Assembly (NCBI RefSeq): GCF_001547895.1
Contig: NZ_AP014627.1
Span: 313,501 to 377,500 of the forward strand
Reading direction: 5' to 3'
DNA length: 64,000 nucleotides
Origin: Pseudomonas sp. Os17
GTDB taxonomy: Bacteria; Pseudomonadota; Gammaproteobacteria; Pseudomonadales; Pseudomonadaceae
Notes under the pieces: model-generated
Told to the model about the DNA's origin: nothing
The model's input: the letters and a program-made list of their open reading frames with translations, nothing else
Database searches by the model: none
Position numbers and translations under genes: made by a program
Part shown: piece after piece, positions 17,207 to 28,081 of the stretch
How positions within the stretch are numbered: the first letter of the stretch is position 1
How the letters are laid out: each line of letters opens with the position of its first letter

Positions 17207-19015
17207 TCATACTCCGCGGTCCTCGGAGGGCTGCAGGCTGACTCCGGGGGCGCCGGCGCGCAGGCGCAGGGTGATCAGGGCGCCGCCTTCGCGGTGATTG
17301 GCGAACGACAGCTCGCCGCCGAAGGCGCGCATCAGGGTGTCGCAGATCGCCAGCCCCAGGCCCAGGCCCTGGGTCCGTGTCTTGGTGGTGTAGAACGGCT
17401 CCCCGGCGCGTCCCAGGGCTTCCATGCAGAAACCGGGACCGTTGTCGCGGATGTACAGGTTGACGCCCGTGGCGGTGGATTCGGCACTCAGCCAGAGTTT
17501 ACGTGGCGGGCCTTTTTCGGTCAGGGCGTCCAGGGCGTTGGCCAGCAGGTTGCCCAGCACCTGGCGCAAGCGGGTTTCCCCGGCCTCGACCCACAGGGTG
17601 GCGGCCGGCAGGTCGCGGATCAGTTCCACTTCCATGGCCCGGCGACGCTTGGCCAGCAGGGCCAGGGCGTCATCCAGCGCCGGCTGCAGGGCCACGCTCT
17701 CCGGGGCGTGATGATCGCGTCGGGCGAAGGCCCGCAGGTGGGCGATGATCGAGGCCATGCGCCCGGTCAGTTCGCTGATCAGCTTGAGATTGCCCCGGGC
17801 ATCGTCGGTGCGCTGATGGTCCAGCAGCACCTCGGCGTTTTCCGCGTAGCTGCGGATCGCCGCCAGGGGTTGGTTGAGTTCGTGGCTGATGCTCGCCGAC
17901 ATGGTGCCCAGGGCCGAGAGCTTGCCGGCCTGGACCAGATCGTCCTGGGCGCGCACCAGTTCCTGCTGGGCGGTTTCACGCTCCAGCACTTCCTGTTTCA
18001 GGCGCCGGTTGAGGCTTTCCAGGTCGCTGGTACGTTCGGCCACGCGCATTTCCAGTTCACGCCGGGCCTTGGCTTCGAAGGCGATCCGTTCCAGATAATG
18101 GCGGCGGCGCTGCATCATCAGCCCCAGCAGCAGCATCAGCGCCAGCAGCGCCGCGGCGCCGACCGCCACCACGGTGCGCACCGGGCGATCGATCAGGGTA
18201 CGCGGAGCGAGGATGCTGACACTCCAATGGGTTTCCTCGATCGGCTGGGTCTGGGTCAGCCAGGCATCGGGATTGAGGTTCAGCGGGCGCGGATCCTGGG
18301 TCGGGTAGGGCTGGATGGCGACGATCGCCTGGCGTTCTTCGTCGCTCAAAGGGCGGGTCGCGCGAAAGCGCCATTCGGGGCGCGAAGTGATGATCACCAC
18401 GCCATTGTGGTCGGTCAGCAGCAATTGTTCCGGGGTCCGTCCCCAGAGGCTTTCGGTGTGGTCCAGGTCGACCTTGACCACCAGCACGCCGAGAATCCGC
18501 TCGCCATCGCGCACCGCGGCGGCGAAAAAGTAGCCGCGTTTGGCTGAGGTGGTGCCCAGGCCGAAGAAGCGTCCGAGGCGACCGGCCATGGCTTCGCTGA
18601 AATACGGGCGGAAGGCGAAATTGCGGCCGACGAAGCTGTCGCGCTTGTCCCAGTTGGAGGCCGCCAGGGTCTTGCCGCTGGCGTCCATCAGGTACATGAC
18701 TTCGGCCCCGGTCTGGGCGCTGATGTTTTTCAGCAGGCGGTTGGCGTTGCCCTGGGTCACGCCGTCGTCGGGCGCGCCCAGCACGGCACGCAGGGCCGGC
18801 AGGTCGCCGAGAATCTGCGGCAGCACTTCGTAGCGGTGCAGGGTGCCCAGCAGGTTGGCCACGTACAGATCGAGGGTCTGGCGATTCTGACTGGTCAGCT
18901 CGTTGCGGTAGTAGCGTTCGGCCAAGTGCTCCAGCGGCCACAGCAACGGCGCCAGGCACAGGGCCAGCAAGGCCAGGCTGCGCCAGCGGGGACGACGGGG
19001 AAGGGGTGCGGTCAT
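17207..19015 (-). CDS. dctB: C4-dicarboxylate sensor histidine kinase DctB
   Basis: The 602-residue membrane kinase has a TM helix at residues about 12-30, a periplasmic double-PDC/Cache region (NWDKRDSFVGRNFAFRPYFSEAM is typical of DctB), a second TM around 290-310 (VVAVGAAALLALMLLLGL), a coiled coil and the kinase core. The H box is ISHELNQPLAAIRSYAENA, and the N/G boxes include VLGNLLANALDAL and GLGLGLAICDTLM. The periplasmic domain senses succinate, fumarate or malate in characterised members. I chose the ATG at 19015; the frame is open 17 codons further. The stop of rmlD is 34 bases upstream, so co-transcription with rml genes is possible. Confidence 0.88.
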   Translation of the reverse strand: MTAPLPRRPRWRSLALLALCLAPLLWPLEHLAERYYRNELTSQNRQTLDLYVANLLGTLHRYEVLPQILGDLPALRAVLGAPDDGVTQGNANRLLKNISAQTGAEVMYLMDASGKTLAASNWDKRDSFVGRNFAFRPYFSEAMAGRLGRFFGLGTTSAKRGYFFAAAVRDGERILGVLVVKVDLDHTESLWGRTPEQLLLTDHNGVVIITSRPEWRFRATRPLSDEERQAIVAIQPYPTQDPRPLNLNPDAWLTQTQPIEETHWSVSILAPRTLIDRPVRTVVAVGAAALLALMLLLGLMMQRRRHYLERIAFEAKARRELEMRVAERTSDLESLNRRLKQEVLERETAQQELVRAQDDLVQAGKLSALGTMSASISHELNQPLAAIRSYAENAEVLLDHQRTDDARGNLKLISELTGRMASIIAHLRAFARRDHHAPESVALQPALDDALALLAKRRRAMEVELIRDLPAATLWVEAGETRLRQVLGNLLANALDALTEKGPPRKLWLSAESTATGVNLYIRDNGPGFCMEALGRAGEPFYTTKTRTQGLGLGLAICDTLMRAFGGELSFANHREGGALITLRLRAGAPGVSLQPSEDRGV

Positions 19016-19049
19016 GGAAATGGCGCCTGTGGATACAGGCGCATTATGC

Positions 19050-19931
19050 CTAGCCCTGCTCGGCAAGACACTCGCGCAGTGCGCTGTGCCAGTCAGGCTG
19101 GGTCACGCCCCATTCCCGCGCCAGGCGGCTGCAGTCCAGGCGCGAATTCGACGGCCGCGGGGCCGGCGTCGGGTAGGCGCTGGCGGGGATGGCTTGCAGC
19201 ACGGCGCAGGGCTTGCCGTTGGCCAGCAATTGCTCGCCGATGGCCTGGGCGAAACCGAACCAGGAAGTCTCGCCCTGGGCAGTCAGATGGTAGGTGCCCC
19301 AGGCGCCCGGCCTGCCGGCCAGCCAGCGTTCGATCAGGGCCCGAGTGCTGTTGGCGATGCTCCCGGCCCAGGTCGGCGCGCCGATCTGGTCGGCCACCAC
19401 CCGCAGCTCGGGGCGCTCCTGCAACAGGCGCTGCATGGTCAGCAGGAAGTTCTTGCCATGGCTGGCATAGACCCAGCTGGTGCGCAGGATCAGGTGCTGC
19501 CCCTGAACCTGAAGAATCGCCCGCTCGCCGGCCAGTTTGCTCTGGCCGTAGACCCCCAGTGGATTGGGCTCGTCGTCCTCCACATAGGGCGTGTCCTTGC
19601 GCCCGTCGAACACGTAGTCGGTGGAATAGTGGATCAGCGGCACGCCCAGAGCCTTGGCCTCCTCGGCGAAGATCCCGGGGGCCCTGGCGTTGATTGCAAA
19701 GGCCAGCTCCGGCTCGCTTTCGGCCTGATCGACAGCGGTGTGGGCGGCCGCGTTGATGATCAGGTCCGGCCGCACGGCTCGGACTTGCTGGCGGATCTGT
19801 TCCGGGTGGCTCAGGTCCAGCTGCTCGCGGCCCAGTACCACCAGCTCGCCCAGGTCGCCGAGTCGCTGCTGCAGCTCCCGGGAGACCTGGCCGTGCCGGC
19901 CGCTGATGAGGATTTTCAAGGGGGTGGTCAT
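19050..19931 (-). CDS. rmlD: dTDP-4-dehydrorhamnose reductase
   Basis: This 293-residue short-chain dehydrogenase/reductase performs the last step of dTDP-L-rhamnose synthesis using NAD(P)H. The glycine-rich nucleotide site (KILISGRHGQVSRELQQ), the catalytic Tyr-x3-Lys (VYGQSKLAGE), STDYVFDG and RTSWVYASHGKNF are diagnostic of RmlD. Its start overlaps the rmlC stop by four bases. It is the last of four rml genes here. Confidence 0.94.
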   Translation of the reverse strand: MTTPLKILISGRHGQVSRELQQRLGDLGELVVLGREQLDLSHPEQIRQQVRAVRPDLIINAAAHTAVDQAESEPELAFAINARAPGIFAEEAKALGVPLIHYSTDYVFDGRKDTPYVEDDEPNPLGVYGQSKLAGERAILQVQGQHLILRTSWVYASHGKNFLLTMQRLLQERPELRVVADQIGAPTWAGSIANSTRALIERWLAGRPGAWGTYHLTAQGETSWFGFAQAIGEQLLANGKPCAVLQAIPASAYPTPAPRPSNSRLDCSRLAREWGVTQPDWHSALRECLAEQG

Positions 19932-20473
19932 GGGAAGACTTCAGCCTCTGCCAGCAAGGTACCTGCCTGATCCTTGGCGGACAGTTGCGGCGGCTCGGTG
20001 AGCTGCCAGTCGATGGCGAGCGTCGGGTCGTCCCAGCGGATGCTGCGCTCGGCGGACGGGGTGTAGTAATCAGTGGTCTTGTAGAGGAACTCGGCGAAGT
20101 CGCTGAGCACCACGAAACCATGGGCAAAGCCTTCCGGCACCCAGAGCTGGCGATGGTTCTGTGCCGACAGCCGCACCGCGACCCATTGGCCGAAGTGGGG
20201 GGAACTGCGACGGATGTCGACCGCGACGTCGAGCACTTCGCCCTGGGTCACGCGCACCAGTTTTCCCTGGGTGTTCTGCAACTGATAGTGCAGGCCGCGC
20301 AGCACGCCTTTTTGCGAGCGGGAGTGATTGTCCTGGACGAATTGCACGCGAACCCCAGTGGCCTCTTCAAAGGCTCTGGCATTGAAGCTCTCGTAGAAAA
20401 AGCCGCGCTCGTCGCCAAAGACCTTGGGCTCGATGATCAGCACGCCGGGCAGGTCGGTGGGGATTACCTTCAT
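19928..20473 (-). CDS. rmlC: dTDP-4-dehydrorhamnose 3,5-epimerase
   Basis: The 181-residue cupin-fold epimerase converts dTDP-4-keto-6-deoxyglucose to dTDP-4-keto-rhamnose. Conserved family segments are [37 protein letters not shown] (catalytic His at the end), [17 protein letters not shown] and [14 protein letters not shown]. Four-base overlaps with rmlA and rmlD indicate translational coupling. Confidence 0.95.
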   Translation of the reverse strand: MKVIPTDLPGVLIIEPKVFGDERGFFYESFNARAFEEATGVRVQFVQDNHSRSQKGVLRGLHYQLQNTQGKLVRVTQGEVLDVAVDIRRSSPHFGQWVAVRLSAQNHRQLWVPEGFAHGFVVLSDFAEFLYKTTDYYTPSAERSIRWDDPTLAIDWQLTEPPQLSAKDQAGTLLAEAEVFP

Positions 20474-21345
20474 TGCGACTCCCCTGCCAGAGTGAACAGG
20501 TACTGGCCATAGCCGGTCTTGCCGAAATAGGCGGCGCGCTCCAGCAGGTGCTCGCGGCTGATCCAGTGGTTCTCGTAGGCGATTTCTTCCAGGCAGGCGA
20601 CTTTCAGGCCCTGGCGGTGCTCGATGGTCTGCACGTACTGCGAGGCTTCCAGCAAGCTGTCGTGGGTGCCGGTGTCGAGCCAGGCGAAGCCCCGGCCGAA
20701 GCGCTCCACATGCAGGTCGCCACGTTTGAGGTAGGCGTTGTTGACGTCGGTGATCTCCAGTTCGCCACGGGGCGAAGGCTTGACCGCCTTGGCGATCTGC
20801 ACCACGTCGTTGTCGTAGAAATACAGGCCGGTGACGGCGTAGCTGGATTTTGGCTTCTTGGGTTTCTCCTCGATGGACAGGGCGTGGCCTTCGCTGTCGA
20901 AATCGATGACGCCGAAACGTTCCGGGTCCTTGACCCAGTAGCCGAACACCGTGGCCCCTGAGCTGCGCTTGGCGGCATCGCGCAGTTGTTCGCCGAAGTA
21001 CTGGCCGTGAAAAATGTTGTCACCGAGGATCAGGCACACCGGGTCATTGCCGATGAACGCCTCGCCGATCAGGAACGCCTGGGCCAGGCCATCCGGCGAA
21101 GGCTGCTCGGCGTAGCTGAAGCGCACCCCGAACTGGCTGCCATCGCCCAGCAGATTGCGATACTGCGGCAGGTCCTGGGGGGTGGAGATGATCAGGATGT
21201 CCCGGATGCCGGCCAGCATCAGCACCGAGATCGGGTAGTAGATCATCGGCTTGTCGTAGATCGGCAGCAGCTGCTTGGAAACGCCGAGGGTGATGGGGTG
21301 CAGACGGGTGCCGGAGCCGCCCGCCAGAACAATGCCTTTGATCAT
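20470..21345 (-). CDS. rmlA: Glucose-1-phosphate thymidylyltransferase
   Basis: The 291-residue nucleotidyltransferase makes dTDP-glucose from dTTP and glucose-1-phosphate and is feedback-inhibited by dTDP-rhamnose. It shows the signature [20 protein letters not shown] and [19 protein letters not shown], the metal-binding [10 protein letters not shown], and [16 protein letters not shown]. The ATG at 21345 overlaps the rmlB stop by four bases. A longer frame upstream belongs to a different frame of rmlB and is not used. Confidence 0.95.
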   Translation of the reverse strand: MIKGIVLAGGSGTRLHPITLGVSKQLLPIYDKPMIYYPISVLMLAGIRDILIISTPQDLPQYRNLLGDGSQFGVRFSYAEQPSPDGLAQAFLIGEAFIGNDPVCLILGDNIFHGQYFGEQLRDAAKRSSGATVFGYWVKDPERFGVIDFDSEGHALSIEEKPKKPKSSYAVTGLYFYDNDVVQIAKAVKPSPRGELEITDVNNAYLKRGDLHVERFGRGFAWLDTGTHDSLLEASQYVQTIEHRQGLKVACLEEIAYENHWISREHLLERAAYFGKTGYGQYLFTLAGESQ

Positions 21346-22424
21346 GCAATCAGATCCTTGATGTCGGTGGAACCCAGGCGTTCGCCCTGGTAGCTGCCGT
21401 CCTGTACCCGGCGGCACCACTCGAGGTTGTCCAGGTACCACTGCACGGTCTTGCGCAGGCCGCTGGTGAAGGTTTCTTCCGGTACCCAGCCCAGGTCCCG
21501 CTCGATCTTGCCGGCATCAATGGCGTAACGCAGGTCGTGGCCAGGACGATCCTGGACGAAGGTGATCAGGTCGGCGTAGTGCGCGACGCCCTGGGGTTTT
21601 TGCGGGGCCAGCTCTTCCAGCAGGCTGCAGATGCCGCGCACCACGTCGATATTCTTCTGCTCGTTATGGCCGCCGATGTTGTAGGTCTCGCCGACCACAC
21701 CCTCGGTCACCACCTTGAACAGGGCCCGGGCGTGATCCTCGACGTACAGCCAGTCGCGAACCTGCAGGCCGTTGCCATACACCGGCAGGGGCTTGCCGGC
21801 CAGGGCGTTGAGGATCACCAGCGGGATCAGCTTCTCGGGGAAGTGGAACGGGCCGTAGTTGTTGGAGCAGTTGGTGATCAGCACCGGCAGCCCGTAGGTG
21901 CGCTGCCAGGCGCGGACCAGATGGTCGGACGCGGCCTTGCTGGCGGAGTAGGGCGAGCTGGGGGCGTAGGGCGTGGTTTCGCTGAACAGGTCATCGACGC
22001 CATGCAGGTCGCCGTAGACCTCGTCGGTGGAAATATGGTGGAAGCGGAAGGCCTGCCTTTGCGCTTCGGGCAGGCCTTGCCAGTAGGCGCGGGTCGCTTC
22101 CAGCAGGCTGTAGGTGCCGACGATATTGGTCTGGATGAAGTCCGATGGCCCGTCGATGGAGCGGTCGACATGGGACTCCGCTGCCAGGTGCATGATCGCC
22201 TGGGGCTGGAAACGTGCAAGCACGGCGCTGACGGTAGCCTGGTCGACGATGTCTGCCTTGACGAACTCATAGCGGCTGTTGCTGGCGATGCTCTGCAGCG
22301 ATTCCAGGTTGCCTGCGTAGGTCAGCTTGTCCAGGTTCAGCACTTCGTGTTCCGTGTGCTGGATCAGATGGCGGACCAGTGCCGAACCGATAAATCCGGC
22401 TCCGCCGGTGACGAGAATGCGCAT
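21342..22424 (-). CDS. rmlB: dTDP-glucose 4,6-dehydratase
   Basis: The 360-residue extended SDR enzyme forms dTDP-4-keto-6-deoxyglucose. It carries [20 protein letters not shown] (NAD site), [13 protein letters not shown], the catalytic [12 protein letters not shown] and [15 protein letters not shown] (YxxxK). The ATG at 22424 is the conserved family start, although the frame is open 27 codons further. It is the first gene of the rml operon, whose promoter must lie in the 240-base gap shared with the divergent fusion gene. Confidence 0.95.
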   Translation of the reverse strand: MRILVTGGAGFIGSALVRHLIQHTEHEVLNLDKLTYAGNLESLQSIASNSRYEFVKADIVDQATVSAVLARFQPQAIMHLAAESHVDRSIDGPSDFIQTNIVGTYSLLEATRAYWQGLPEAQRQAFRFHHISTDEVYGDLHGVDDLFSETTPYAPSSPYSASKAASDHLVRAWQRTYGLPVLITNCSNNYGPFHFPEKLIPLVILNALAGKPLPVYGNGLQVRDWLYVEDHARALFKVVTEGVVGETYNIGGHNEQKNIDVVRGICSLLEELAPQKPQGVAHYADLITFVQDRPGHDLRYAIDAGKIERDLGWVPEETFTSGLRKTVQWYLDNLEWCRRVQDGSYQGERLGSTDIKDLIA

Positions 22425-22664
22425 GTTGGAGGGCCTGTGTCCTTGAAAACGGTCATTTGCTGCAAAAAAGCAGCATAGCTTGTCGACATGGCGTCTGAGG
22501 TGCAATAGGCACCATCAGCCGATTTCACCGCAAGCGGTCGGAAATTTCGCAAAGTGAAGATTTGGGGCTGGGACGGTTACTGTCTGTTTCCCCGTTTTTT
22601 GGCTTGCACAACGCCTTGCGCAATGGCGATATAAGCGGCCGATAACAATTCCAGGGGTCGTTGT
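22425..22664. promoter_or_regulatory. Divergent promoter region of rmlB and the fusion gene
   Basis: This 240-base gene-free stretch separates two divergent start codons and must hold both promoters. I see no convincing -35/-10 or operator sequence. CCAGGGG lies upstream of the fusion gene start as a weak ribosome-binding site. Confidence 0.5.
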
Positions 22665-25583
22665 ATGTTGCTCGCCACCTTGATCCACCGTGCCAGTCTG
22701 CCCAGTCCCCAGGTTAGCGCGCAGCAAGCGCTGGACCTGCTGGAAACCCATTACGGCCTGCAGGGGACTCTGCAGTCCCTGGGCAGCCAGCAGGACCTCA
22801 ACTATCACCTCGACTGTCCCCAGGGGCGCTTTGTCCTGAAGATCTGTCGCGGCGACTATTCGGTCCTGGAGTTGCAGGCGCAGCACGCGGCTCTCAAGCA
22901 TCTGCAGCAACATCCCGAGCTGCGAGTGCCGAGGGTGATTCCGGCGAAGAACGGTGCGGACCTGCTGTCCCTGGAGATAGCCGGGCAAGCGCTGCACGTC
23001 CGTCTGCTGGACTATATAGAAGGGCGCTCCCTGACCCACCTGCCGCACCTGAGCGTGGAGCTGGTGGCGGGCCTGGGTCGGCTCTGCGGGCAGATGGACC
23101 TGGCCCTGGCGGACTTCCAGCACCCGGGCCTGGAGCGCACCCTGCAGTGGGATGCGCGGCATGCCCAGGCGCTGATCGGGCATCTGTTGCCGGTGATCCG
23201 CGACCCGCAGCAACGGGCCTTGATTGCCGACAGCGCACAGCGAGCCGAGCGACGGCTGCAACCTTTGCTGGCGCAGTTGCCGGTGCAGGCGATCCATATG
23301 GATATCACCGATGACAACGTGGTCTGGCAGCGCGATGCCCTGCGTCACTGGCAGTTGCAGGGGGTGATCGATTTTGGCGACCTGATCCGCACCTGGCGCA
23401 TCACCGATCTGTCGGTGACCTGCGCGGCACTGCTGCATCACGCCGAGGGCGATCCGCTGCGCATCCTTGCGGCGATCCAGGCCTATCACCAGGTCAATCC
23501 CTTGCAACGGGCGGAGCTGCTGGCGCTCTGGCCTTTGATCGTGGCGCGTGCCGCCGTGCTGGTGCTCAGTGGCGAGCAGCAGGTCAGCATCGATCCGGGC
23601 AACGACTATTCCCGCGCGAACCTGGCCCATGAGTGGGAAATTTTCCGGGTGGCCAGTTCCGTGTCTTTCGAGTTCATGGAAGCGGCCATCCTCAGCGCCG
23701 TCGGCCAGTCGCTGCCAGCCATCGGTAGCGAGGGTTTCGCCCCGTTGTTGCCGAGCCTGGTGGGCCGCGAGTTTGCCCTGATCGACCTGGGCGTGCTCAG
23801 TCCGCACTTCGAAGCGGGCAACTGGGAGCAACCGGGGATCGATGATCGGCTGCTGGCCGAAGCCGGCGCCGCCCATGGCCTGGCCGCCAGCCGTTATGGC
23901 CAGTACCGCCTGTCGCAAACCCGTCCCGACAGTGCCGAGGAGCCCTCCACCTGCGCCCTGCACGTGCAACTGCAAGTACCGGCGGGCACCGCGGTGGAAG
24001 CGCCGTTCGCCGGGGTCCTGCACCGTGGCGAGCAGGGCCTGTTGCGCCTCGATGGCCCGACCCTGAGCGTGCATCTGTGGGGTGTCGAGCCCTCCCTGCA
24101 CCCGGGCGCGGCCCTGGTCAAGGGCCAGGTGCTGGGCGCAGTGGCGGCCGATGGTCGGCTCAGGGTCCAGCTGTGCCGGGGGGCCGAACTGGACCCGCCA
24201 CTGTTTTGCAGTCCGTCCCGGGCCCCGGCCTGGCAAGCCCTGTGCCCCTCGCCGGCGGCGCTGCTGGGGCTGGCCTGCGATGCCGAACCGGAGCTGGATC
24301 CACAGACCCTGCTGGAACGCCGCGATGCCAGCTTTGCGCGCTCGCAGAAGCACTACTACGTCGACCCGCCGCGGATCGAGCGCGGCTGGCGCAATCACCT
24401 GATCGACATGCAGGGGCGTTCCTACCTGGACATGCTCAACAACGTCGCGGTGCTCGGCCATGGCCACCCACGCATGGCGGCCGTGGCGGCGCGTCAATGG
24501 TCGCTGCTCAATACCAACTCGCGTTTTCACTATGCGGCGATCGCCGAATTCTCCGAGCGCCTGCTGGCCCTGGCGCCGGACTCCATGGACCGGGTGTTCC
24601 TGGTCAACAGCGGCACCGAGGCCAATGACCTGGCGATCCGCCTGGCCTGGGCCTACAGCGGCGGGCGCGACATGCTCAGCGTGCTGGAGGCCTATCACGG
24701 CTGGTCGGTGGCGGCCGATGCGGTGTCCACCTCCATCGCCGACAACCCCCAGGCCCTCACCAGTCGCCCGGACTGGGTGCACCCGGTGACGGCGCCTAAT
24801 ACCTATCGCGGCGAGTTCCGCGGCGCGGACAGCACACCGCAGTACCTGCGCAGCGTCGACCAGCAGTTGCACAAGCTGGAGCAGCAGAACCGTCAGTTGG
24901 CTGGCTTCATCTGCGAACCGGTGTATGGCAACGCGGGGGGCATCTCCCTGCCGCCGGGCTATCTGCAGGCCGTCTACGAACGGGTCCGGGCCCGGGGCGG
25001 GGTGTGCATCGCCGATGAGGTCCAGGTGGGTTACGGGCGCATGGGCCAGTTCTTCTGGGGCTTTGAAGAGCAGGGCGTGGTGCCGGACATCATCACCATG
25101 GCCAAGGGCATGGGCAACGGCCAGCCTCTGGGCGCAGTGATCACCCGGCGCGAGATCGCCGAGGCGCTGGAGGCCGAAGGCTATTTCTTTTCCTCATCCG
25201 GCGGCAGCCCGGTCAGTTGCCGCATCGGCCTCGCGGTGCTGGATGTGATGCAGGAGGAGGGGCTCTGGGAGAACGCCCGGGTGGTGGGTGAACACTTCAA
25301 GCAACGCCTGGAAGCGCTCAAGGAGCGGCATCCGCTGGTGGGGGCGGTGCACGGTTCCGGTTTCTACCTGGGGCTGGAGCTGATCCGCAATCACCAGACC
25401 CTGGAGCCGGCCACCGAGGAAACCACCCTGCTGTGCGATCGCCTGCGGGAACTGGGGATCTTCATGCAACCCACCGGCGATCACTTGAACATCCTCAAGA
25501 TCAAGCCGCCGATGGTCACCACGCGCCAGAGCGTGGATTTCTTCGTCGACATGCTGGACAAGGTGCTGGGCGAGGATCTGTAG
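22665..25583 (+). CDS. Fused APH-type kinase / M23-like / class-III PLP enzyme
   Basis: The protein has 972 residues in three parts. Residues about 30-330 are an aminoglycoside-phosphotransferase-fold kinase with the catalytic loop HMDITDDN (near residue 211) and the DFG-like IDFGDL. Residues about 430-535 resemble a peptidase-M23 (lysostaphin-like) fold (VPAGTAVEAPFAGVLHRG...VKGQVLGAVAADGRLRVQLC), but the zinc-ligand HxH motif is replaced by LRVQL, so it should be inactive. Residues about 560-970 are a class-III aminotransferase-fold enzyme with the PLP lysine at about 814 (ITMAKGMGNGQPLG). In related proteins the kinase is hydroxylysine-kinase-like and the PLP domain is a phospholyase acting on phosphorylated amino alcohols. 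A kinase/phospholyase pair is therefore my preferred reading. It precedes aguBA. Confidence 0.82.
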   Translation: MLLATLIHRASLPSPQVSAQQALDLLETHYGLQGTLQSLGSQQDLNYHLDCPQGRFVLKICRGDYSVLELQAQHAALKHLQQHPELRVPRVIPAKNGADLLSLEIAGQALHVRLLDYIEGRSLTHLPHLSVELVAGLGRLCGQMDLALADFQHPGLERTLQWDARHAQALIGHLLPVIRDPQQRALIADSAQRAERRLQPLLAQLPVQAIHMDITDDNVVWQRDALRHWQLQGVIDFGDLIRTWRITDLSVTCAALLHHAEGDPLRILAAIQAYHQVNPLQRAELLALWPLIVARAAVLVLSGEQQVSIDPGNDYSRANLAHEWEIFRVASSVSFEFMEAAILSAVGQSLPAIGSEGFAPLLPSLVGREFALIDLGVLSPHFEAGNWEQPGIDDRLLAEAGAAHGLAASRYGQYRLSQTRPDSAEEPSTCALHVQLQVPAGTAVEAPFAGVLHRGEQGLLRLDGPTLSVHLWGVEPSLHPGAALVKGQVLGAVAADGRLRVQLCRGAELDPPLFCSPSRAPAWQALCPSPAALLGLACDAEPELDPQTLLERRDASFARSQKHYYVDPPRIERGWRNHLIDMQGRSYLDMLNNVAVLGHGHPRMAAVAARQWSLLNTNSRFHYAAIAEFSERLLALAPDSMDRVFLVNSGTEANDLAIRLAWAYSGGRDMLSVLEAYHGWSVAADAVSTSIADNPQALTSRPDWVHPVTAPNTYRGEFRGADSTPQYLRSVDQQLHKLEQQNRQLAGFICEPVYGNAGGISLPPGYLQAVYERVRARGGVCIADEVQVGYGRMGQFFWGFEEQGVVPDIITMAKGMGNGQPLGAVITRREIAEALEAEGYFFSSSGGSPVSCRIGLAVLDVMQEEGLWENARVVGEHFKQRLEALKERHPLVGAVHGSGFYLGLELIRNHQTLEPATEETTLLCDRLRELGIFMQPTGDHLNILKIKPPMVTTRQSVDFFVDMLDKVLGEDL

Positions 25584-25612
25584 GGGCTCGTCGTTCGCTT
25601 GCGTTCAGCTCC

Positions 25613-25668
25613 ATTCGCCGGCAAGCCGGCTCCTACACGCCTCAGTAGGAGCCGGCTTGCCGGCGAAT
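25613..25668. repeat. Paired inverted REP-like element
   Basis: ATTCGCCGGCAAGCCGGCTCCTAC and its exact inverse are separated by only a few bases (ACGCCTCA), giving a perfect large cruciform between the fusion gene and aguB. It could block readthrough from the fusion gene. Confidence 0.92.
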
Positions 25669-25852
25669 GTGTTTATTATTACTCGATTATTATCTGTGTT
25701 TTGTCGGATATTTTTCACGTTCAAGATTTATATGGCTTTTTAAGTCGATATTTATCGGATATAAAGTGACCGTCGTCAGGCGCGACCTTGTCGTGCCCCG
25801 TCCTTTTCCTATCCGTTGTCATCGACCGCGTCCATTGCCCTGGAGTTGTTCC
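25669..25852 (+). promoter_or_regulatory. A+T-rich leader/promoter region of aguBA
   Basis: The 184 bases after the REP pair are strikingly A+T-rich for this genome and contain a repeated TCGGATAT (near 25704 and 25755), both within runs of T and A. They very likely hold the aguB promoter. No AguR-type TetR gene is adjacent. I cannot name the regulator. Confidence 0.45.
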
Positions 25853-26731
<879 letters not shown>

Positions 26732-26736
26732 ACACT

Positions 26737-27843
26737 ATGAGCACTTTGCACAGCACGCCGCGCGCCGACGGTTTCTACATGCCGGCCGAATGGGCGACCC
26801 AGACCCAGACCTGGATGATCTGGCCCGAGCGCCCGGACAACTGGCGCCTGGGCGGCAAGCCGGCCCAGGCCGCCCACGCCGCGGTGGCCAAGGCCATCGC
26901 GCGCTTTGAACCGGTGACCGTGGCGGTGTCCGCGGCCCAGTATGAAAACGCCCGGGCGCGCCTGGACGTGCCCAATATCCGCGTCGTGGAAATGTCCAGT
27001 GACGATGCCTGGGTCCGCGACACCGGTCCGACTTTCGTCATCAACCACAGCGGCGAAGTGCGCGGTGTGCACTGGGGCTTCAATGCCTGGGGCGGTTTCG
27101 AGGGCGGCTTGTATTCGCCTTGGAACCGTGACGAACAGGTGGCCAGCAAGGTGCTGGAAATCGAGCGTTGCCAGGAGTACCGCACCGAGGGCTTCGTGCT
27201 TGAGGGCGGCTCGATTCACGTCGACGGCGAAGGCACGCTGATCACCACCGAGGAATGCCTGCTCAACCACAACCGCAACCCGCACCTGTCCCGCGAGCAG
27301 ATCGAGGCGGTGCTGCGCGAGCATCTGTCAGTGGAGCGCATCGTCTGGCTGCCGGACGGCCTGTACAACGACGAAACCGACGGTCATGTGGATAACTTCT
27401 GCTGCTACGTGCGTCCGGGTGAAGTGTTGCTGGCCTGGACCGACGACCCCCAGGACCCCAACTATCCACGTTGCCGGGCAGCCATGCAGGTGCTGGAAAA
27501 CACCCTCGACGCCAAGGGCCGCACCTTCAAGGTGCACAAGATGCCGATTCCCGGCCCCTTGTATGCCACCGAAGAGGAATGCGCCGGTGTCGATGCGGTG
27601 CAGGGCAGTCAGGAGCGCAATCCCTCCGTGCGCCTGGCCGGTTCCTATGTGAACTTCCTGATCGTCAATGGCGGGATCATTGCGCCGAGTTTTGACGACC
27701 CGATGGATGCTCAGGCCAAGTCCATCCTCCAGGCGCTGTTCCCCGAGCATGAAGTGGTGATGGTGCCGGGGCGCGAACTGTTACTGGGGGGCGGCAATAT
27801 CCATTGCCTTACCCAACAACAGCCTGCGCCACAGCGAATTTGA
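26737..27843 (+). CDS. aguA: Agmatine deiminase
   Basis: The 368-residue guanidino-modifying enzyme converts agmatine to N-carbamoylputrescine and ammonia. Conserved elements are [14 protein letters not shown] (Asp-containing active-site strand), [32 protein letters not shown] (catalytic His) and the C-terminal nucleophile [14 protein letters not shown]. Together with aguB it takes arginine-derived agmatine to putrescine for polyamine synthesis or use as carbon and nitrogen. The pair is a compact two-gene operon followed by an intrinsic terminator. Confidence 0.96.
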   Translation: MSTLHSTPRADGFYMPAEWATQTQTWMIWPERPDNWRLGGKPAQAAHAAVAKAIARFEPVTVAVSAAQYENARARLDVPNIRVVEMSSDDAWVRDTGPTFVINHSGEVRGVHWGFNAWGGFEGGLYSPWNRDEQVASKVLEIERCQEYRTEGFVLEGGSIHVDGEGTLITTEECLLNHNRNPHLSREQIEAVLREHLSVERIVWLPDGLYNDETDGHVDNFCCYVRPGEVLLAWTDDPQDPNYPRCRAAMQVLENTLDAKGRTFKVHKMPIPGPLYATEEECAGVDAVQGSQERNPSVRLAGSYVNFLIVNGGIIAPSFDDPMDAQAKSILQALFPEHEVVMVPGRELLLGGGNIHCLTQQQPAPQRI

Positions 27844-27904
27844 GTGCCGTTGTAACAGTGACTGTGCAAGGCCGTTCGTTGCATCGCTCCTGAGGCATTT
27901 CAGC

Positions 27905-27938
27905 GAGCCCGCAGCCCAGATGGGTTGCGGGCTTTTTC
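27905..27938 (+). terminator. Rho-independent terminator downstream of aguA
   Basis: GAGCCCGCAGCCC / GGGTTGCGGGCTTTTT forms a 12-bp stem with one G-U pair and an AGAT loop, followed by a T-run, 62 bases after the aguA stop. Confidence 0.88.
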
Positions 27939-28081
27939 ATGGCCGTATATCGGCCCATCCGACACATTGGCATAGCTCTTGTATCTGCTTTGTGGTGATT
28001 CTGAGACATGTGGAACATTTGTTGTTCTGTCATAAACCTTGGATAAGTTAGGCCGCTCAGATACCAGGAGAGAGCGCTGGA

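Noticed and set aside
22515..24872. A 785-codon minus-strand open frame opposite the kinase/PLP fusion
   Set aside because: The sequence is repetitive His/Gln/Ala-rich and the true gene on the plus strand carries clear motifs.
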